Shown: positions 1 through 8,168 of the stretch, piece by piece | Numbering within the stretch: the stretch's first letter is position 1 | Layout: every line of letters begins with the position of its first letter | Assembly: GCF_022808175.1 (NCBI RefSeq) | Contig: NZ_JALGBX010000009.1 | Span: 247,854 to 311,853, forward strand | Direction of reading: 5' to 3' | Origin: Streptomyces sp. AP-93 | GTDB taxonomy: Bacteria; Actinomycetota; Actinomycetes; Streptomycetales; Streptomycetaceae | DNA length: 64,000 nucleotides | Position numbers and translations under genes: made by a program | The notes under the pieces: generated by a model | Database searches by the model: none | What the model was told of the DNA's origin: nothing | What the model saw: only the letters and a program-made list of their open reading frames with translations

Positions 1-301
1 CGGGGCCGGCGAAGGGGTCCTTGCTCCGGGCGACGTCTTCGACGGTCACCTCGGTGGCGGTGAGCAGGTTGAAGCGGCCGTCGATCTGGGACGAGGTGGT
101 GGCGGTCAGGCCGAGGACGGCGACGAAGGTGCCGACGCCGAGGACCGTTCCGAGCGCCGTCAGCGCCGAGCGGGCCGGGCGCTGCAGGATCCCGGCGAAG
201 GCCTCCGCGACGTTGTCGCGTGCGGTGAAACGGGAGGGCTCGACACGGACGGCGGAGCGGGATCGTCGCCGCACGGTCCGGCGGAGCTGGGGCAGGTTCA
301 T
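1..301 (-). CDS. ABC transporter permease, MacB/FtsX type (partial)
   Basis: Only the first about 100 residues lie in the window; the rest runs off the left edge. The start MNLPQLRR is followed by a basic segment, then ARDNVAEAFAGILQRPARSALTALG-type sequence and a hydrophobic helix (GTVLGVGTFVAVLGLT). This RPARSALTxLG..GV pattern is typical of the first membrane helix of MacB-like permeases. The ATG overlaps the stop of the upstream ATPase gene by an ATGA, so the three genes (adaptor, ATPase, permease) are translationally coupled. Likely role is export of an unknown substrate across the membrane with the adaptor encoded first in the operon. Confidence 0.85.
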   Translation of the reverse strand, partial: MNLPQLRRTVRRRSRSAVRVEPSRFTARDNVAEAFAGILQRPARSALTALGTVLGVGTFVAVLGLTATTSSQIDGRFNLLTATEVTVEDVARSKDPFAGP

Positions 302-1110
302 GCGGGGGCCTGTTCGCGCAGTATGCCGTCGCGGATCGCCACGGTCCGGCCACCGTGCGCGGCGACCTCCTGGTCGTGGGTGATGACGAGGACCGTCATC
401 CCGTCGGCGTGGAGTTCGTCGAGGAGGGCCAGCACGGTGTCGGCGTTGACGGAGTCGAGGTTCCCCGTGGGTTCGTCGCACAACAGCAGCGACGGCCGGG
501 CGACCAGGGCCCGGGCGATGGCCACCCGCTGGCGTTCGCCGCCGGACAGCCGGGAGGGCAGCGCGTCGAGGCGGTGGGCGAGCCCGACCCGGGTGAGGGC
601 CTCACGGGCCCGGGCGGGGCGCTCCTTGCGGGGTACGCCGTTGTAGAGCATGGCGAGGGCGACGTTCTCCAGGGCCGAGCGGTGCGGCAGCAAGTGGAAG
701 GACTGGAAGACGAATCCGATGCGGCGGCCGCGCAGGGCGGTCCGGTCGCTGTCGCCGAGCGCGCCGGTGTCGATGCCGTCGATGAGGTAGTGGCCCGTGG
801 TGGGTGCGTCGAGCAGGCCGGCGATGTTGAGGAAGGTCGACTTGCCGGAGCCGGAGGGGCCGACGACGGTGACGAACTCCCCGCGCTGGATGGTGAGATC
901 ACACGGTTTGAAGGCGGCCACCGGCGGGGGGCCCGGGTAAGTGAGGCCCACCTGCCGGAACTCGATGACGGGCGGCACGGCCTCGGTGAGGGTCTCGGTG
1001 GCGGTCACGGTGACGGTGACGGTGACGGTGACGGTGACGGTGTCGGTGGCGGTGTCGGTGGCGGTCTGGGTGGCGGGCTCGGTCGCGGTCTCGTCGGCGG
1101 TCCCGGTCAT
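298..1110 (-). CDS. ABC transporter ATP-binding protein, MacB/LolD type
   Basis: This 270-residue nucleotide-binding subunit powers the adjacent permease. Walker A (GPSGSGKST), the Q-loop (FVFQSFHLLPHRSALENV), the signature LSGGERQRVAIARAL and Walker B (LLLCDEPTGNLDS) are intact, and the LLCDEPTGNLD form is that of the MacB/LolD subfamily. The first about 45 residues are unusual: a Thr/Val/Ala/Glu/Asp-rich stretch (TVTVTVTVTVTATETLTE) encoded by a hexanucleotide repeat, ahead of the normal domain start near VIEFRQVGLTYPG. The start overlaps the adaptor stop by ATGA and its own stop overlaps the permease start, so the operon is tightly coupled. Substrate unknown. Confidence 0.93.
   Translation of the reverse strand: MTGTADETATEPATQTATDTATDTVTVTVTVTVTVTATETLTEAVPPVIEFRQVGLTYPGPPPVAAFKPCDLTIQRGEFVTVVGPSGSGKSTFLNIAGLLDAPTTGHYLIDGIDTGALGDSDRTALRGRRIGFVFQSFHLLPHRSALENVALAMLYNGVPRKERPARAREALTRVGLAHRLDALPSRLSGGERQRVAIARALVARPSLLLCDEPTGNLDSVNADTVLALLDELHADGMTVLVITHDQEVAAHGGRTVAIRDGILREQAPA
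1003..1074. repeat. Hexanucleotide tandem repeat (GGTGAC and variants) in coding DNA
   Basis: Twelve consecutive hexamers of the form GGTNNC/G (GGTCAC, five GGTGAC, then GGTGTC and GGTGGC variants) sit inside the 5' end of the ABC ATPase gene. On the coding strand they give the alternating Thr-Val/Thr-Ala tract before the conserved ATPase domain. The repeat keeps the reading frame, so copy-number changes would lengthen or shorten the tail without breaking the gene. Confidence 0.9.
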
Positions 1111-2741
1111 GAACCGTCGCCGCTCTTGCCGCCGTCGGTCTTGCCACCGGTCCGCTTGCCCGCGACGCCGGGGTTGACTCCGATGACGACCGAGTCGCCG
1201 TCCGCGATCACGCCGTCCCCGGCGGGCCGGATCTCCACGTAGCCGTCACCGGTCGTCCCGGGCCTTATCTCGACCCGGCGCTGGGCTCCCGTACCGTCCA
1301 CGACGGTGACACTGGTACGGCCGTCGGTCCCGGCGGAGACGGCGGTCACCGGAACGACCAGTGCGTTCCCGTCGGTCGCGGCGGCCTCCACGGTCAGCCG
1401 TACGTCCTGGCCGGCGAGTTTGGCGTCCAGCGCGGCGAGGGGGCGTACGAGCATCTCGTACCCGCTCGGACCGCCGGGGGCGGGAGCCTGCTGGCCCTGC
1501 CCGTCCCCCTGGCCGCCGTTCGGCGCGGCGGGTGGCGCCGACGCGGTGTCCGCGACCGACAGCACCTCGGCGGCAGCCGTGACCCCGCTGGTCTCGGAGA
1601 GGATCTCGACCTTCTGGCCGGTGCGGACCAGGCCCTTCTGGTGCTCGGCGAGCTGCCCGCGCACGACGAGCGCGCCGGCGGACAGGGTCATCGCGGCGCC
1701 GCTGACCGGGGAGCCGGGGCGGACGCCGACGGAGTCGGCGCGGGCGGGGAAGGACTCCAGGAAGACGACCTCGCCGGCCGGGACCATGGGTCCGGCCGCC
1801 GCGCGGGCCTCGGTGAGGCGCTCGCGGGCCTTGGTCAGGTCTTCCTTGGCGCGGGCCAGGGCGCGGGCAGCGTCCTGGGCGGCGCCCTTGCCGCCGGTGG
1901 TGCCCGTGGCACCCGAGGTTCCCTTGCCGTCGGTGCTACCCGTACCACCGGTCGTAGCGGCCGTACCGGTGCCACCCCCGGCGGACCTGGCGGCGGCCTT
2001 GACGTCCTCCAGGGCTCGTTCGGCAGAAGTGACCGCGTCCTCGGCAGCCTTGAGGGCCTCGCCGCCGTCGGCCACCGCGGGCAGCGGGTCGTAGCCGATC
2101 GACTTGTAGAACGCGCCGAGCGCGGCCTTGGTCCCCGCGCCGAAGGTGCCCGCCTTGTCGGATCCCGTGCCGTGGCCGAGCCCGGCGAGGGCCTTCTGGA
2201 GCTGCTTCACGTCATCACCGGTGGCACCCGGCTTCAGGTCCCGGTACACGGGCAGCGCCCCGGGCAGCGCGAAGACGGGGCGCCCGGACACCTCCAGGAG
2301 CACCTTGCCCGCCAGGACGGGATCCCCCTGCCGAACGGCGACCTTGGTGACCACAGGCTGGGCGGAGCCCTCCCCGCCCGCGACCGTCGGGGTGACCTGG
2401 ACGGCCTGGGCGGAGGTGACCGTGCCGCGCACGATGAGGGTGTCGCGCAGCACGCGCTTCTCGACCCGCGCGACGAGTACGTCCAAGGGCGGCGGGCCCG
2501 CCTCGGCCGCGGCCTGCGCCGGCGACTTGATCACGAGCGAGGCGCCGACACCGGCGGCGGAGAGCAGCACGGCCCCCGCCGCTACGGCCGCCAGCCACGC
2601 ACGTCGCCGGGACAGCCCGGCGGAGGGCCCGGCCGACAGCCCGGCGGAGGGCTCGGCGCCCCCGGATTCCCCGACCTGCCCGGACTGCTGAGGAGGCGGG
2701 ACGAGTTCGGCCGGTTCAAGGTCTTGCGTGTCGCCCTTCAT
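1107..2741 (-). CDS. Membrane-anchored efflux adaptor with peptidoglycan-binding domain
   Basis: This is a periplasmic-adaptor-like protein of about 544 residues that partners the downstream MacB-type ATPase and permease. From the chosen start (MKGDTQDLEP) there is a Pro/Ser/Gly-rich cytoplasmic tail, one membrane helix (WLAAVAAGAVLLSAAGVGASLVI), an HlyD-like beta/lipoyl region, then a PG_binding_1-like segment (YRDLKPGATGDDVKQLQKAL..GTFGAGTKAALGAFY), a Ser/Thr/Gly-rich coiled-coil insertion (ALARAKEDLTKARERLTEARAA) and a C-terminal beta-barrel region. A longer reading frame upstream (to 2834) gives implausible Cys/Arg-rich sequence, so I reject it; the ATG at 2741 has no strong ribosome-binding site. 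The first gene of the export operon. Confidence 0.85.
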   Translation of the reverse strand: MKGDTQDLEPAELVPPPQQSGQVGESGGAEPSAGLSAGPSAGLSRRRAWLAAVAAGAVLLSAAGVGASLVIKSPAQAAAEAGPPPLDVLVARVEKRVLRDTLIVRGTVTSAQAVQVTPTVAGGEGSAQPVVTKVAVRQGDPVLAGKVLLEVSGRPVFALPGALPVYRDLKPGATGDDVKQLQKALAGLGHGTGSDKAGTFGAGTKAALGAFYKSIGYDPLPAVADGGEALKAAEDAVTSAERALEDVKAAARSAGGGTGTAATTGGTGSTDGKGTSGATGTTGGKGAAQDAARALARAKEDLTKARERLTEARAAAGPMVPAGEVVFLESFPARADSVGVRPGSPVSGAAMTLSAGALVVRGQLAEHQKGLVRTGQKVEILSETSGVTAAAEVLSVADTASAPPAAPNGGQGDGQGQQAPAPGGPSGYEMLVRPLAALDAKLAGQDVRLTVEAAATDGNALVVPVTAVSAGTDGRTSVTVVDGTGAQRRVEIRPGTTGDGYVEIRPAGDGVIADGDSVVIGVNPGVAGKRTGGKTDGGKSGDGS

Positions 2742-3001
2742 TAGCAGCCGGACAGCAGAAAAGTGGCCGAACCCAACAGTGGGGCGACTACGGATGAATC
2801 CCGTCGAAACGGCACAGCAGACCTCCTGGGACATCTTGCGATCACGGTCACCCTAAACCGAGAAGTGATCAACCAACCTGTACTCAGGGACAGTTGTGAA
2901 AGCAATCTGCCACGTGATCGACTCCGGGTCGTCGGGTTCGGCCTGAAACAACAGGGGCCTCACCCGCCGAAATCCGTCTTGCCCCAATCGAAAGGAAGAC
3001 C

Positions 3002-3400
3002 ATGAAGCTCCGCAATTCCCTGCGCACCTTCGCGGCTGCCGGCCTTATCCTCGGCGCCGTCGCCGTCAGCGCCGGTTCGGCCTCCGCCGCCGGCAAGGAC
3101 GGCTGGCTCGAGGCCGGCGAGTTCGGCCTGTTCTGCACCGCGAACCAGGGGAACTCGGTCTTCGACCTCTACACCTCCGACGGCTACTTCCCGGACGACT
3201 TCTTCAAGGGTTCGCAGAGTTGCGCCGGGCACACCACGGACGACTACACCGAGTCCTACCACAACCGCGACACCTTCACGTGGGACGTCTACACCGACCC
3301 GCAGCGCGGCGGCTACCAGACGCACCTCAACCCCACGGAAAAGGGCAACTTCAACTCGCTCTACGGGAACAAGCTCTCCTCGGCGTACATCCGCCTCTAA
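3002..3400 (+). CDS. Small secreted protein, possibly peptidase-inhibitor I36-like
   Basis: A 132-residue exported protein. A clear Sec signal peptide (MKLRNSLRTFAAAGLILGAV, then AVSAGSASAA) is followed by about 100 residues rich in Tyr, Asp, Phe and Asn with two cysteines (near residues 48 and 76) that could form one disulphide. The aromatic, glycine-rich pattern (YTSDGYFPDDFF, NFNSLYGNKLSSAYIRL) resembles small Streptomyces secreted beta-proteins annotated as I36 peptidase inhibitors, but I see no defining motif. A good ribosome-binding site (AAGGAAG) precedes the ATG, and a strong hairpin follows, so it is a monocistronic gene. Function unproven. Confidence 0.8.
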   Translation: MKLRNSLRTFAAAGLILGAVAVSAGSASAAGKDGWLEAGEFGLFCTANQGNSVFDLYTSDGYFPDDFFKGSQSCAGHTTDDYTESYHNRDTFTWDVYTDPQRGGYQTHLNPTEKGNFNSLYGNKLSSAYIRL

Positions 3401-3446
3401 CCACATCCGCCTCTAAGCACATCCGCCCAGACCCGCACATGTGAGA

Positions 3447-3483
3447 CGGCAGCTCCGCCCGTAAGCGCCGGGCGGAGCTGCCG
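3447..3483. terminator. Rho-independent-type hairpin
   Basis: Perfect 15-bp inverted repeat (CGGCAGCTCCGCCCG and its complement) with a 7-nt loop, placed 46 bases after the secreted-protein gene and before the lipoprotein gene. No U tract follows, as is common in Streptomyces. Confidence 0.8.
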
Positions 3484-3520
3484 CTCCCCGCACCCTAGCC
3501 GTCCCCGCATCGGAGCCACC

Positions 3521-4468
3521 ATGTTCTCGCCGCGTTCCCCCCGTCCCGTCCTGACGGCCTCCGCAGCCGCACTGGCGCTCTTCCTGACCGGGTGCGCGCA
3601 GTCGGACGGCGGCGGATCCGACGCGGAACCCGGGATCGGCGCTGTGCCGACGCTCCTCGAAAGCCGGAACCTCACCTTGCCGATGGCCTCCTACCTCCCG
3701 GACAACCGGCAGCACGCGATGCTCAGCGAGGCACAGGACGTACTCGTCGACCAGTGCATGCAGCGCTTCGGCTTCCGCTACCAGCTGCGGCGGAAGGAGC
3801 CGGCGGTCAAACGGGACAACAATCGGCTGTACGGACTTTCCGATCCGGCCGAGGCTGCCCGGTACGGGTACGCCAACCCGCCGGAAGGCCAGGCCCAGAG
3901 ACCTCCGCAGCAGGCCCTCGGTCCCAACGAGCAGCTCGTGCTGCACGGACTGGAGGTGGACCCGTCCCTGCCCGTCCCGATGAGCCAGGACGAGGCGGAG
4001 AAGTCCGACGTGGCGACCACGGTCGTCGCCGGCCAGAAGGTACCGGCGGGCGGTTGCCTGCGTGAAAGCGCCCTCAAGCTGTTCTCACCCACCAAGGACT
4101 CGGTGGCGTCCACGGATGTACAGGGCTTCGGCCTTGACTCCTACGCCCGCTCCCAGAAGGACAGCAGGGTCGTCGGGGCGTTCAAGTCATGGAGCGAGTG
4201 CATGGGCAGGCACGGATACACCGACGACAGCCCCATGGGCCAGCCGCCCGGCATTGACAGCTCCGGCATCAGCAGCCCCCAGGCGATCGCCATGGCCAAG
4301 CAGGACGTGGGATGCAAGAGGGAAACCAACCTCGTCGGCATCTGGTACACGGTGGAAGTCGCCTACGAGAACCGGGTCATCGAGCAGAACGCCGAGACCT
4401 TGGACCGGGCCAGGAAGCAACTCGACGCGCGCCTGAAGCTCGCCGCCACGCTCATCGCCGGCACCTGA
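3521..4468 (+). CDS. Putative lipoprotein of unknown function
   Basis: A 315-residue protein with a lipoprotein signal: Arg/Pro-rich start, hydrophobic core (LTASAAALALF) and lipobox LTGC with the acylated Cys at about residue 25. The mature part starts with a Ser/Gly/Asp linker and is mostly helical and hydrophilic; it contains two Cys-containing segments resembling each other (VLVDQCMQRFGFRY and SWSECMGRHGYTD), which suggests an internal duplication of a Cys-Met-x-R-x-G-[FY] motif, and a C-terminal helix (RVIEQNAETLDRARKQLDARLK). I do not recognise the family beyond Streptomyces hypothetical lipoproteins. It stands alone between a terminator and a convergent regulator gene. Confidence 0.8.
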   Translation: MFSPRSPRPVLTASAAALALFLTGCAQSDGGGSDAEPGIGAVPTLLESRNLTLPMASYLPDNRQHAMLSEAQDVLVDQCMQRFGFRYQLRRKEPAVKRDNNRLYGLSDPAEAARYGYANPPEGQAQRPPQQALGPNEQLVLHGLEVDPSLPVPMSQDEAEKSDVATTVVAGQKVPAGGCLRESALKLFSPTKDSVASTDVQGFGLDSYARSQKDSRVVGAFKSWSECMGRHGYTDDSPMGQPPGIDSSGISSPQAIAMAKQDVGCKRETNLVGIWYTVEVAYENRVIEQNAETLDRARKQLDARLKLAATLIAGT

Positions 4469-4540
4469 ACCGTGGACGAGTGAGGCCGTATCGGCGCGGC
4501 CATGGCCCCGCCGCCGTCATCCGCCCCACGCGAACGGCCG

Positions 4541-4987
4541 CTACGCGCACGGGCTGTCAGTGCCGCGAGCATCCCCACAGCCTTGTCCGGCGGAGCAGGT
4601 GGCCAAGCGGTGGTGCACCGCGAGGAGACAGGTCTGGACACGGGATATCCCACCCAGCTTTCCGCGGATGTTCTCCAGATGGAATTTCACCGTGCGAATG
4701 GACAAGCCGAGGCTCACTGCGAGTTCGTCATTCGACGGGCCGTACGCCATCGCGTGGAACATCTGGAGCTCCCGGTCCGTGAGATCGGGCAGCCGGAGAA
4801 ACCCTTGACGGATCCATTCCGTCTCCTTTTCCCGTCGCCCCTGTTCGCCGGGTTCGCGGGAGGTGCAGCACGGACTCACGTCGCACTCGCTCCTTCTCCC
4901 GCAGCGAGAGAAGGACCCGCCTAAGGGAGCCCGCGCATCGCCGGTGGCGGTCTGGCCGCCCCGAGCTCCTCCCGGGATGAGTTTCAT
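4541..4987 (-). CDS. Small LuxR-type transcriptional regulator
   Basis: A 148-residue protein whose C-terminal half is a LuxR/GerE helix-turn-helix (LTDRELQMFHAMAYGPSNDELAVSLGLSIRTVKFHLENIRGKL). There is no receiver or ligand-binding domain; the N-terminal about 60 residues are Arg/Gly/Cys-rich (CGRRSECDVSPCC). Small stand-alone LuxR proteins like this are common in Streptomyces, often without a known signal. It is divergent from the XRE-regulator operon at 5152. The start at 4987 is the only upstream Met; a shorter form is possible. Confidence 0.75.
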   Translation of the reverse strand: MKLIPGGARGGQTATGDARAPLGGSFSRCGRRSECDVSPCCTSREPGEQGRREKETEWIRQGFLRLPDLTDRELQMFHAMAYGPSNDELAVSLGLSIRTVKFHLENIRGKLGGISRVQTCLLAVHHRLATCSAGQGCGDARGTDSPCA

Positions 4988-5151
4988 GACGTCCCTTCGG
5001 ACGATGGGCGGGCCGATCCGACAGGCGTGCTTGATAGCGTGGAGGGCTACGCGGGATCCCCCCTCGAGGTCGCCAGATGCAAGTTATATGCATCCAGCGA
5101 TCTGATCAAGCAGTTTAGGTCGCCGTCCCGGCACCGCACCGTGGAGTACCC

Positions 5152-6030
5152 ATGCCCGAACGCCGCTTTGACGCCTCCGGGTTCCGCAGCGCACGCGCCG
5201 TGAAGGGCCTGACCCAGGCGCAGGTGGCCGCCGCGCTCGGAGTCAAGGACCCGTCCGTCGTCTCGCGCTACGAGAGCGGAGACGCGTCCCCGCCCCCGGA
5301 GAAGCTGGCTCGGCTCGCAGCACTGGTGGGCGAGCGCGTGGACGACCTGTTCCCGCGCTCCGGCCTGCCGACCCTCGCGGACCTCCGGTGCGACGCGGGC
5401 ATGACGCAGAAGGACACCGCGGCCGTCACGCAGACCGGCTCGCCCTCTCCCGTGCGGGCGGCTGAAGGAGGACGGCGCAGACTGGCCCCCCACTACGTCG
5501 CCCCTCTGGCGGAGGCGTACGGCGTCAGCGTCGAAGAGCTGCTCGCCGCGGAGGAGCGTTCCTTCGGCGAGGACGTCGCGGCAGCGCCGCAGCATCCCCA
5601 GGCCCGGCAGCCCGTGGGGCCGTACAGCATCGCGAAGAGGATCACGACCCTCCTCGAGGGGACCGCCGAGCAGGACCGTCCCACGGATGCCGAACTCGCC
5701 GCACGCGGCAACGCCCAGGCGGGCCGCGCGGTCCTGAGCGGCCCCCTCGTGACGAGCCTCCGCCTCGGCCGGTCGACGCACGCCGACCCCGAGGTCCTGG
5801 AAGCCCTGGCAGCCGCCCTCGACGTGCCCGCCATGTTCTTCGAAACCGGCGACGCGGAGGTCACGGCCGTCGTCACCAGCCTGCGAGCGGCGCGCATCGG
5901 CCTGACCGCCATGGCGGCCCGCGGAGCCGAGAGCGACTCACAGAACGCCGAACTCATGCGCTGGGCCGCCTACATGTTCGGAGGAGGGCTCCAGGGCGGT
6001 GACGCCTCCCCGCCCCAGGCCTCGAGCTGA
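5152..6030 (+). CDS. XRE-family helix-turn-helix regulator
   Basis: A 292-residue DNA-binding protein. The N-terminal HTH_3 domain (RSARAVKGLTQAQVAAALGVKDPSVVSRYESGDASPP) is followed by a second, weaker HTH-like repeat (LADLRCDAGMTQKDTAAVTQTGSPSPVRAAEGG) and a third Xre-like segment near residues 165-245 (IAKRITTLLEG..NAQAGRAVLSGPLVTSLRLGRSTHADPEVLEALAAALDVPAMFF). It heads a set with a HExxH protein and a membrane protein, an arrangement often called a toxin-antitoxin-like or ImmR/ImmA-like unit in Streptomyces. The reading frame continues in a coding-like way after its TGA (see 6031-6141), so the present stop may be a nonsense mutation. Confidence 0.85.
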   Translation: MPERRFDASGFRSARAVKGLTQAQVAAALGVKDPSVVSRYESGDASPPPEKLARLAALVGERVDDLFPRSGLPTLADLRCDAGMTQKDTAAVTQTGSPSPVRAAEGGRRRLAPHYVAPLAEAYGVSVEELLAAEERSFGEDVAAAPQHPQARQPVGPYSIAKRITTLLEGTAEQDRPTDAELAARGNAQAGRAVLSGPLVTSLRLGRSTHADPEVLEALAAALDVPAMFFETGDAEVTAVVTSLRAARIGLTAMAARGAESDSQNAELMRWAAYMFGGGLQGGDASPPQASS

Positions 6031-6141
6031 TTCCACGACCCGGACGCGACCGCCGAGATCACGGCACTGATGCCCTTCCTGGACGCGATCACACGAGAAG
6101 ACTCCCGGCCCCTAGAGTCGGTCCGGACGCTGGAACCGATC
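6031..6141 (+). pseudogene. In-frame coding-like extension after the XRE gene stop
   Basis: Directly after the TGA of the XRE regulator the same frame encodes 36 further residues (starting FHDPDATAEITALMPFLDAI) ending at a second TGA. Third positions are mostly G/C and the sequence looks like the C-terminal helix of this regulator family. Either the TGA at 6028-6030 is a nonsense mutation that removed the tail, or readthrough occurs. No separate start codon with a ribosome-binding site is visible. Confidence 0.5.
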
Positions 6142-6222
6142 TGACCTTCAGTCACAGAAAGCGGCGGGGCGGGGCGCGACTCCACCGCCCATCGGAGGGG
6201 AACGCACAGTGGGGGCACACGG

Positions 6223-6897
6223 ATGAACGACGGGCGGATGACCGGCATTCGCCGGAGGGTGCTCGCGGCTCTCGGCCGGCTGCCATCCCGTCAGGGCCTG
6301 CTCGCCGCGCCGGGAACCCACCTGGCACGACGATCCAGCGCGCGGGAGATCGCAAAGTTCTCCGACGCGGTTCTCGCGGGCCTCGACAGGCCGATTCCCA
6401 CGGACCCGGACAGCCTGTTCGAGGTACTGAGAGCCGACGTGGAGCGGCGCTTCAACGAGCAGCACGCGGAACTCCCGTTCCGTCCGGTCCTCCTGTACTT
6501 CCGCAGGTTCCCCGTGGATACGGCCAGTGGCCTCACCGCGACGTTCGACGACCGGATCGCGATCATCATCGAAAGCCGAACGACCACACTCCACCAATTC
6601 GTGATCTTCGCGCACGAAATGTGGCACGTCCTGAAGGGAGAGTGCCTCTCTCACGGGGCCCACAGCGACACCGCCTCGGCAGCTGCCAGGTCACTCGGCG
6701 GCGAACTGGCAGGCGACGACCTCATAGCCCTGGCCGCAAGGAGCCACGTCGACACCCAGGAGGAAAGCGACGCGGAGGAGTTCGGGCTGCAGATGGGAGC
6801 CCGGCTGCGGGACTGCCTGAAAGGCGGCGGTACCGTACCGACAACTGGTCTGGCCGGCCGGATCCAGTCGAGCATAGGCCGAAGCAGAGGCTACTGA
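6223..6897 (+). CDS. HExxH metalloprotease-like protein (ImmA/IrrE-like partner)
   Basis: A 224-residue protein with a zinc-protease signature HEMWH in the context TLHQFVIFAHEMWHVLKG, as in ImmA/IrrE-type peptidases that cleave a paired XRE repressor. A preceding segment (FDDRIAIIIESRTTTLHQ) matches the strand-helix leading to HExxH in that fold, and a Glu-rich helix (DTQEESDAEEFGLQMG) after it contains the ExxA/ExxAxxFA-like position that normally supplies the third ligand. Located between the XRE gene and a membrane protein gene, with only 2 nt to the latter. Most likely role: regulated proteolysis of the upstream regulator; this is inferred from family and order. Confidence 0.75.
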   Translation: MNDGRMTGIRRRVLAALGRLPSRQGLLAAPGTHLARRSSAREIAKFSDAVLAGLDRPIPTDPDSLFEVLRADVERRFNEQHAELPFRPVLLYFRRFPVDTASGLTATFDDRIAIIIESRTTTLHQFVIFAHEMWHVLKGECLSHGAHSDTASAAARSLGGELAGDDLIALAARSHVDTQEESDAEEFGLQMGARLRDCLKGGGTVPTTGLAGRIQSSIGRSRGY

Positions 6898-6899
6898 GC

Positions 6900-8090
6900 A
6901 TGACCGGATCGGATTACTACGTTCCGGCCGGCGCCTTGGCCATCGCTCTGGTGGTGAAGTCTCCTTCCTTCTGGCGCAGTCGGCACTCGCCCATGACCAA
7001 ATCGATCTTCGTGATGCTCACGGCGTCGGCAGCGGCTTTCGTGTTCGGCGCTCCGCCGACGATCGAGCGGGTCAACCGGTTCACCGGTGTCCCGAACATC
7101 TCGGCGCTCATCGTCTACTGCGTTCTGCCGTGCCTGTCGTGCGGCTCGAATGTGCTCCTCATCCACTGGCGCGGGGGTGCCGAAGAGGTCCTCCGGGGGC
7201 GCACCAGGATGTGGATCGCAGCAACCGCTGCACTGATCGTGACGTTCTGCGTTCTCTTCTACCTCGGCAGCGTGCCCGTCGAGCGGCCGCGCGACTTCGA
7301 CACCTTCTACGCGAACACGCCGTTCGTGCGGGAGGTGATCGTGCTCTATCTGGTCGCGCACTTCGCCACGACTCTCGTGGTGGCAACGAGGTGCTGGCGG
7401 TGGGCCCGTGAGCTTCGGGATCTCCAGGCGGCATGGACCCACAGGGGCCTGCTCATCCTTGTGGTCGCGTTCGGTTTCGGCTTGTCGTTCGCCCTGCTCA
7501 AACTCCTGGCCGTCGGTGCCCGATGGGCCGGTACGGACGGATGGGACTCGCTCAGCACCGATGTCGCGCCTCCCCTCGCAGGACTCGGCGCCGCCCTGAC
7601 GACGATCGGCTTCCTGGTGCCCGCCGTCGGGCAAGGAGCAGTCTCCCGCTGGCGGGCCCTTCACCGCTTTCGCCGCCTGCAGCCCCTCTGGTCGGAAATC
7701 CGCCCCGAAGTACCCCCCGCCAGCCCACCACCGATGCCGTGGTGGAAGCCCATCGAACGCCGGCTCATGCAGCGGGAGACGGACATCTTCGACGCAGTAC
7801 TGCGACTGACCCCGTGGTTCGACCACGCCACCGGCACGAAGGCCTACGGACTCGCCCTGGCCGAGCACTCCGAGAACCGCCGGGCCCGCAGCGAAGCCGA
7901 CGCCTCCGTCCTGGCCCGCGCAGTCATCCAGAAGGGCTCAACCCTGCCCCCGGTCACACCGGAACAACGATGGACCGTCACCTCCACCGAAGACTCCGAA
8001 GACCTCCTCGACATGGCCACCGCCATGCGGCACTCCCCACGGGTGCAAGCGACACGGCAGGCCACCACACCGGCCGGGCACAGCGAATGA
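6900..8090 (+). CDS. Integral membrane protein, MAB_1171c/DUF6545-like
   Basis: A 396-residue protein with about seven hydrophobic helices in the first 250 residues, followed by a cytoplasmic tail of about 150 residues (LHRFRRLQPLWSEIRPEVPP..ERRLMQRETDIFDAVLRLTPWF). The tail pattern RLxPLWxxL...P, RR..EI.DAxLxL is characteristic of the Streptomyces/Mycobacterium 'MAB_1171c family putative transporter' group. Start chosen at the ATG 2 nt after the HExxH gene; a longer frame upstream is only the shadow of that gene. It probably forms a sensory or effector unit with the two preceding genes; no substrate is known. Confidence 0.8.
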   Translation: MTGSDYYVPAGALAIALVVKSPSFWRSRHSPMTKSIFVMLTASAAAFVFGAPPTIERVNRFTGVPNISALIVYCVLPCLSCGSNVLLIHWRGGAEEVLRGRTRMWIAATAALIVTFCVLFYLGSVPVERPRDFDTFYANTPFVREVIVLYLVAHFATTLVVATRCWRWARELRDLQAAWTHRGLLILVVAFGFGLSFALLKLLAVGARWAGTDGWDSLSTDVAPPLAGLGAALTTIGFLVPAVGQGAVSRWRALHRFRRLQPLWSEIRPEVPPASPPPMPWWKPIERRLMQRETDIFDAVLRLTPWFDHATGTKAYGLALAEHSENRRARSEADASVLARAVIQKGSTLPPVTPEQRWTVTSTEDSEDLLDMATAMRHSPRVQATRQATTPAGHSE

Positions 8091-8168
8091 CCCTCTCGGC
8101 CGGCCCACTCGTACGCGGGTCGGAGACGAATGTCGTCGTCGATCATCTCGGCGCCGACCGTGATGCGG

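Noticed and set aside
1003..1074. Possible CRISPR-like array
   Set aside because: A 6-bp microsatellite within a coding region.
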